Source of the DNA: an uncultured Saprospiraceae bacterium
Lineage (GTDB): Bacteria; Bacteroidota; Bacteroidia; Chitinophagales; Saprospiraceae
Length of the DNA: 9,693 nucleotides
NCBI GenBank assembly: GCA_937930625.1
Contig: CALHBW010000236.1
Location: 1-9,693 of the forward strand
Reading direction: 5' to 3'
Under the pieces are notes generated by a model that ran no database searches, was not told the origin of the DNA, and saw only the letters and a program-made list of their open reading frames with translations. The number at the start of each line of letters is the position of its first letter. Positions within the stretch are counted from its first letter, which is position 1. Made by a program: the position numbers and the translations under genes. Below, one piece after another: positions 5,576 through 9,693 of this stretch.

Positions 5576-6334
5576 TTTTTTTCTAAAAACGAAAAAAAAT
5601 ACATCATTTAATAATCATAAAAAAAAACGTAAAATTACCTTTTGATAAAAAGAAAATGAATATGTATTTTTTTTAGTAAAAAAAACTTTTTATAAAATAA
5701 ATTGTATTTTATTGAATGTTTTTAATAACCTAAATATCAATTAATTATGATATAATAAGGTGCTTTTATGTAAGTAAATATTCGTAAGAATACCAACCCT
5801 TATATTAAAAATTTTGATAAGGTATTTGTTATTTAAAAATTTTATTTATTAAATAATAATAAAAACAATTTGTAGTGCATGTAAAAACCTCTTTGCAACT
5901 ATTTCCGCAAACCTGCCGTCATTAAAAATGTCTCGTCCATACACAAAAATCATTACAACACTACGATTGCACTTTTCGTGACATTGATAATGAATGCATT
6001 AGCATACTTATTTGAGTGTCACTTTGAGTTATTTTTATTCATTTACCTTTAACGTATTTATCAAATGCAAAATTGAGAATAGTAGGAGACGGATATTTAT
6101 TTTTATAAAATTATTTTATTTATATAAATTTAAATATAATAAATTATTTTCAATTTGCTTTAACTTGATAAATTATGTTATTAAGTGCTTGGTAAAACCA
6201 AGCAATATTTTCGGGTTGTACAATTTACTGAAAACAAACTGATTATTAAACTTGCGCTGTCCACTACACCGATAACTAACTGTATGTATAGGGATGGGGT
6301 TATGCCTGCACTTATTAAACCTTGTATCAGCACC
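5576..6334. other. Very AT-rich gene-free stretch and leader of the large T9SS gene
   Basis: About 760 bp of strikingly A+T-rich DNA with long A and T runs. The only frame of size (6012-6242) encodes a Phe/Ile/Lys/Asn-rich peptide typical of chance frames in such DNA. One compact hairpin, TGCTTGGT-aaa-ACCAAGCA (6186-6204), is noted separately. I found no TAnnTTTG promoter of full quality; TAAACTTG near 6248 differs by one base. No tRNA or known riboswitch was recognised. Confidence 0.5.
6186..6204 (+). repeat. Compact hairpin upstream of the large T9SS gene
   Basis: TGCTTGGT-aaa-ACCAAGCA is an 8-bp perfect stem with a 3-nt loop. No T-run follows directly (ATATTTTC), so a terminator is doubtful. 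It may be a 5'-leader structure about 130 nt before the chosen start codon. Confidence 0.45.
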
Positions 6335-8638
6335 ATGAAAGGATTTTACCTAACCTTGGTTATTATGGCAATCTCTGTGTATAGTTTTGCCGAAGGAACA
6401 CTCCAATTAATCACTTGCCCAACATGCGAAGCGGGCATATCTATCAACGACAAAGCACAATTTGCTTATCCCGGACTTACCGAAGAACGCCGATTGCATA
6501 TCCGCATAGGCGATTTCACGACAGAAGAAATTTATGTAGCACTCGGACAAACTGAAGTCGGTGGCGCGTGGTATAGCCGCCTCGTCAGCCCAAGTGGTGT
6601 ACAGTACACCTATGACGGAACGGGATTTGTCGCAGGCGGTACGGCTGCTACGCTACCCGTAGCCATCACAAGTGCTGCCGAAAACAGTGCCGGACCCAAC
6701 GGCGTCACCCAAGCCGGAGCAGCCGCACCGACTTCGGGTAGCTACGATTCCGAAACATTCATTCCCAACGAAAACGGCGATTGGTATATCGAATTTACGG
6801 ACGACGCCGGATTCGGCGTACCGACTGTGAGTGCGCGTGTACCATACTGGGACATCAGCGTAGTAAACAATGCGACAACGAATGTCATCAATGGACGCCT
6901 CTGGTCAGAGCAGTGGGGCTTACGTTCGGGTTCTGGCGCACAGAGCGACCCGGGAGACTTCCTGGCTTCTACTTTTTATGTATATACCGAACCTGAAAAT
7001 GTTGTGACAGCCATCGAAATCGGTGATGAAAACGACCCGGGTTGGGGTGGTGATTGGCTCATCGCTTGCAACCGCTACGGCATAGATGGCGCAGCTTTCG
7101 CAGCAGGAGACGCAGCTACAGCCCGTCAATCTTACGATGGTGACGCGGATGCGGATTTCGGTCCTTTGAGCGAATACAAAATCTTTGTAAACGAACCGGA
7201 TATCGTGGAGTTCCCAAGTGGAGTTCAAGACATTGAAGTAGATGTTATTTCTGTTGATTTGTGTGATGATGGTAATTCATTTATCAGTTTTGTGACAAAT
7301 GTACAAGCGGTTGGTGACCTCGTTTTAGATTTTCCACCATACGATAATAATGGTGCAGAAGATGTCCCTTTTGCGGCAACAGTTATTAATGCCGGACCGA
7401 ATAGTATTCCGTGGGACGGACGCGATGGTATGGGTAATGTCGTACCTGCCGGAACGACTTTTTTCGTACAGCTATTTGCAGGAGCGAGTACCGTTCACTT
7501 CCCGATGTTCGACATCGAAGGGGTGACAGGAATGAAGGCTCGTCTCGTGCGTCCGGGTACGCCGGGCTACATTGGTTTGTATTGGGACAATAGCCAAATA
7601 CCTCCCGACAATCCTGCTAATCCGGTAACGGAAATAGCCGATCCGGGTTGCGTATCTTCTCCTACAGTCGCTTGTAATATTTATGGTAATTCTAATAACA
7701 GAACACTCAATATGTGGTGGAATGGATTGGAAACCAATATCGAAGACGAGGTAGTCGTACCTTCCCCTGCGGGAGCCACCGTAGTAGCAGGTACACCGGA
7801 AGCTGTATGTGATGAGGTCAATGATGTAATTATTATTCCGGTGGAGGGGATAATACTTGGTGTAAATGTGATAGAATGGACAACAAGCGGTACAGGTACA
7901 TTTGATGATGCCAATGCAACTAGTGCGGTCTATACGCCTTCGCTTGCGGATATCGCTGCCGGAACGGTGACACTATCATTGGGTAGTTTTGCTTGTCCGG
8001 AGGTAGTGGACGCAGCTATAGTTGACATCAATGAGCAAGTATGTTTATTGCCGATTCGCTTGGCTGATTTTCACGCTACAATGGTCAATCCAAACGACCA
8101 CTGCGATGGCATCAAAGTAAACTGGATGACCGAAACAGAAAGTAATACAGATTATTACATCCTCGAAAGCAGTGCCAATGGGATTGACTTCGAGTTAGTT
8201 GGCAGAGTCGATGCGGCAGGTAGTACGCTTACCACTCAAAATTATACCTTGACAGATACGGATATTAATTCGGTCAATTACTACCGCTTGACAGCGTATG
8301 ATACTGACGGTACATCAGAATCTTTTTTAATGGATAATACGGTACAGACGAATTGTTTTGGCGACATCGCTCCCAATACCATTTCAGACCTCTACCCGAA
8401 TCCGGTACGCAATAACGAGGTGGTTTCCATCAAATTGCACGTTACCGAATCTGCTGATGCTGCCATTCAAATCAAAGACATCAATGGCAGAACAGTCAGT
8501 ACCATTCCGACTAATTTGAATGAAGGCGAAAGCATCATCAATTTTAATTTGGATGGACTTGGCGCAGGTATTTACTTCGTCAATTTAGGCAGCGATAGCT
8601 GGACAACTGATTTTAAGAAGTTGGTCAAAATACAATAA
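6335..8638 (+). CDS. Large secreted protein with T9SS type A sorting domain
   Basis: 767 residues from the ATG at 6335, which opens a clear Sec signal peptide (MKGFYLTLVIMAISVYSFA, cleavage near 19-20). The frame is open from 6185, but those 50 residues would bury the signal peptide, so the later start is used; an ATG at 6302 is a second option. The N-terminal 300 residues match no family I recognise. Around 313-399 a stretch with WDGRDGMGNVVPAGT (near 360) resembles a FlgD-like Ig fold. Around 486-566 is a PKD-like repeat (WTTSGTGTF, VYTPSLADIAAGTVTLSL). Residues about 572-665 form the fibronectin-like module common before T9SS tails (LPIRLADFHA, VNWMTETESNTDYY, NYYRLTAYDTDG). About 683-767 is the type A sorting domain (ISDLYPNPV, IKDINGRTV, GAGIYFV, KLVKIQ), which directs export across the outer membrane and anchoring or release. 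A surface or extracellular structural or adhesive role is likely; no catalytic motif was seen. Confidence 0.9.
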   Translation: MKGFYLTLVIMAISVYSFAEGTLQLITCPTCEAGISINDKAQFAYPGLTEERRLHIRIGDFTTEEIYVALGQTEVGGAWYSRLVSPSGVQYTYDGTGFVAGGTAATLPVAITSAAENSAGPNGVTQAGAAAPTSGSYDSETFIPNENGDWYIEFTDDAGFGVPTVSARVPYWDISVVNNATTNVINGRLWSEQWGLRSGSGAQSDPGDFLASTFYVYTEPENVVTAIEIGDENDPGWGGDWLIACNRYGIDGAAFAAGDAATARQSYDGDADADFGPLSEYKIFVNEPDIVEFPSGVQDIEVDVISVDLCDDGNSFISFVTNVQAVGDLVLDFPPYDNNGAEDVPFAATVINAGPNSIPWDGRDGMGNVVPAGTTFFVQLFAGASTVHFPMFDIEGVTGMKARLVRPGTPGYIGLYWDNSQIPPDNPANPVTEIADPGCVSSPTVACNIYGNSNNRTLNMWWNGLETNIEDEVVVPSPAGATVVAGTPEAVCDEVNDVIIIPVEGIILGVNVIEWTTSGTGTFDDANATSAVYTPSLADIAAGTVTLSLGSFACPEVVDAAIVDINEQVCLLPIRLADFHATMVNPNDHCDGIKVNWMTETESNTDYYILESSANGIDFELVGRVDAAGSTLTTQNYTLTDTDINSVNYYRLTAYDTDGTSESFLMDNTVQTNCFGDIAPNTISDLYPNPVRNNEVVSIKLHVTESADAAIQIKDINGRTVSTIPTNLNEGESIINFNLDGLGAGIYFVNLGSDSWTTDFKKLVKIQ

Positions 8639-8660
8639 GATACAAACACCCACCCGTAAT

Positions 8661-8697
8661 AAGTCCCGAATGTCGTAAGATGTTCGGGACTTTTTTT
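8661..8697 (+). terminator. Intrinsic terminator of the large T9SS gene
   Basis: A stem of AAGTCCCGAA (8661-8670) with TTCGGGACTT (8683-8692) and a 12-nt loop leads into a run of seven T residues (8691-8697), 22 bp after the stop codon. This is a textbook rho-independent terminator for the plus-strand gene. Confidence 0.9.
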
Positions 8698-8704
8698 ATG
8701 TACA

Positions 8705-8721
8705 GGCGATTTTCAATCGCC
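8705..8721. repeat. Short hairpin GGCGATT-ttc-AATCGCC
   Basis: A perfect 7-bp inverted repeat with a 3-nt loop, between the terminator and the larger palindrome. Small, with no clear role. Confidence 0.55.
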
Positions 8722-8730
8722 ATGTGAGCA

Positions 8731-8786
8731 AGCTGTTTGACCATGTAGAGGAAATTCATGAATTTTCTCTACATGGTCAAACAGCT
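8731..8786. repeat. 56-bp near-perfect palindrome between convergent genes
   Basis: The halves 8731-8758 and 8759-8786 are inverted copies at 27 of 28 positions, centred on AATTCATGAATT with no loop. It begins AGCTGTTTGACCATGTAGAG. It lies 37 bp beyond the end of the small minus-strand T9SS gene and lacks a T-run on either side, so it is not an ordinary terminator, although it would form a strong RNA hairpin. It resembles the cruciform-forming repeats at 5475-5575 in style, and both contain ACCATGTA in their arms. Confidence 0.75.
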
Positions 8787-8823
8787 ACCACGCCGATAGC
8801 TATTGACAAAGCGCAGCACCACC

Positions 8824-9474
8824 TTACTTTATTAATTTTTCAATACGTTTCTCGTTATTTTTATTTCTTAGCCTTAAAAAATACATACCGGATGGCATAT
8901 TAGTCAGGTCGATTGTATGTTGTAGTTTATCAACCTTATATTCAGAAAGGACTAACTTACCCTGACTATCAAATAATTCAATACGGTCAATCATTTGATG
9001 GGAAACTATATCGACTTTATCTACAACGGGATTGGGATAATAATTTATATCGAAACTTTCGTATGCCGGAAAAATCGGGTCGATAACAGTCACTTCAAAA
9101 TCAAAAGCATGTGAATTTCCACCAATTGGATAGCAGACGGATGAAGAATCTGATTGATATGCAATGTACTGTAAATTATAAATTCCCGGCTCTTTTACGC
9201 CCAAGTTAATGGTATCTCTAAAATCCTGAAGTGCGGTAGCAGGCGTCCAATAAAAACAGGCTTCCACAACTATCGCTGTATCATTACTCATTAATTCATG
9301 TCCTAGATACCAACCCAAATTTGGAGTCGTAACATCTGAAATCAGATAAAGCGTATCATTCGAAGTAGGATTCGCAGGTAAGATTTCAAAATCATTCAGA
9401 TAAGGACAACATTGTGATAGTAAGTGGGTAGTTGGTAAAAGTCCAATTATCAGAATGTAAATTATTTTTTTCAT
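8824..9474 (-). CDS. Small secreted protein with T9SS type A sorting domain
   Basis: 216 residues from the ATG at 9474. The N-terminus is a Sec signal peptide (MKKIIYILIIGLLPTTHLLSQ) followed by CCPYLNDFEI. The Cys after LLSQ is not in a lipobox, since Gln at -1 is not accepted by signal peptidase II, so this is not called a lipoprotein. The middle (about 22-130) is a predicted beta-sandwich-like domain that I do not recognise, with Cys residues at 22, 23 and in EACFYW and SSVCYP that could form disulphides. The last 75-80 residues are the T9SS sorting domain: INYYPNPV, VDIVSHQMIDRIELFDSQGKL (read as two strands), LTNMPSGMYFLRL and the basic end EKRIEKLIK. The frame extends upstream to 9534, but that would precede the signal peptide with 20 hydrophobic residues, so 9474 is preferred. 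It converges on the larger T9SS gene and is likely to be a surface or released protein of unknown role. Confidence 0.88.
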   Translation of the reverse strand: MKKIIYILIIGLLPTTHLLSQCCPYLNDFEILPANPTSNDTLYLISDVTTPNLGWYLGHELMSNDTAIVVEACFYWTPATALQDFRDTINLGVKEPGIYNLQYIAYQSDSSSVCYPIGGNSHAFDFEVTVIDPIFPAYESFDINYYPNPVVDKVDIVSHQMIDRIELFDSQGKLVLSEYKVDKLQHTIDLTNMPSGMYFLRLRNKNNEKRIEKLIK

Positions 9475-9537
9475 AATCAAGGTTTTATAAATAAAAATAA
9501 TTAATGATTGATGAAATGAGTAAATCAAAAACATTTA

Positions 9538-9569
9538 GGCTACCCGTCTAAGTGGCTACCCGTCTAAGT
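9538..9569. repeat. Perfect tandem 16-mer upstream of the small T9SS gene
   Basis: GGCTACCCGTCTAAGT occurs twice back to back (9538-9553 and 9554-9569). The second copy runs into the left terminal inverted repeat of the element that follows. Confidence 0.8.
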
Positions 9570-9693
9570 TTGCCTAAAGCGAATACTCGTCAGACGAATT
9601 CCTTTATTCAATGCGAATATTTTATGAGACAAATCACTACATTTCACAAAAACCTTCGTCAGACGAGTAATATCTTGCAAGCAAGCTTAGACG
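9561..9693. mobile_element. MITE-like nested inverted-repeat element, cut by the window edge
   Basis: CGTCTAAGTTTGC (9561-9573) is inverted at the extreme right end (9681-9693), 12 of 13 matching, so the outer repeat probably continues beyond the window. Inside it a 15-bp inverted pair, TACTCGTCAGACGAA (9584-9598) and TTCGTCAGACGAGTA (9655-9669), matches at 14 of 15; each copy carries the palindromic core TCGTC-A-GACGA. The centre is AT-rich and noncoding. The plan (outer repeat, inner TCGTC-N-GACGA palindromes, AT-rich core) is the same as in the element at 5200-5461. Confidence 0.55.

Noticed and set aside
6012..6242. Open frame of 76 codons in the AT-rich spacer
   Set aside because: Composition is dominated by Phe, Ile, Lys, Asn and Tyr as expected by chance in such DNA, it overlaps the 5' leader and there is no family likeness or start signal.
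6185..6334. Upstream extension of the large T9SS protein to 6185
   Set aside because: It would place 50 residues before a clear signal peptide, and its first codons lie in a hairpin and AT-rich leader.
9409..9474. Lipoprotein signal in the small T9SS protein
   Set aside because: The Cys after LLSQ has Gln at the -1 position, which does not meet the lipobox rule; an ordinary signal peptide is more likely.

Overview
The window reads as chromosomal DNA from a member of the Bacteroidota, possibly a Saprospiraceae-like marine or environmental lineage (the family guess is inference). Support: two secreted proteins carry the C-terminal type IX secretion (T9SS) sorting domain, which is confined to this phylum and its relatives. 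Two start sites sit behind promoters of the Bacteroidota form (about TTTG, 18-19 bp spacer, TAnnTTTG), recognisable Shine-Dalgarno sequences are scarce, and spacers are AT-rich and full of palindromes.

Left block (1-2559, minus strand): a tight three-gene transcription unit. A perfect -7 box lies just upstream of a RecF/OLD-like AAA ATPase. Its 3' end overlaps by 26 bp a small protein with a PD-(D/E)XK-like nuclease core. The stop codon of that protein directly abuts the start of hemW, the radical-SAM haem chaperone, which runs off the left edge. The ATPase plus nuclease pair has the form of a two-gene anti-phage or DNA-damage module, but I cannot match it to a named system; it is the best candidate here for something undescribed.

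Middle block (2706-5096, plus strand): divergent from the ATPase is an unusual fusion of a ComEA-like helix-hairpin-helix DNA-binding domain, a Lys/Thr-rich histone-tail-like linker and a phage-endolysin-type N-acetylmuramidase domain, with no signal peptide. A REPIN-like pair of inverted REP hairpins (3921-3985) follows, then a clear promoter and fni, the type 2 isopentenyl-diphosphate isomerase of isoprenoid synthesis.

Right block (5097-9693): about 1.2 kb without a convincing gene holds a 262-bp MITE-like element with 24-bp terminal inverted repeats and nested palindromes, a second large nested palindrome, and a very AT-rich leader. A 767-residue secreted T9SS cargo protein follows. It converges with a smaller T9SS cargo gene; between them are a strong intrinsic terminator and a 56-bp near-perfect palindrome. 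The window ends inside another nested inverted-repeat element that shares the TCGTC-N-GACGA core with the first. No tRNA, rRNA, transposase gene or CRISPR array was seen.
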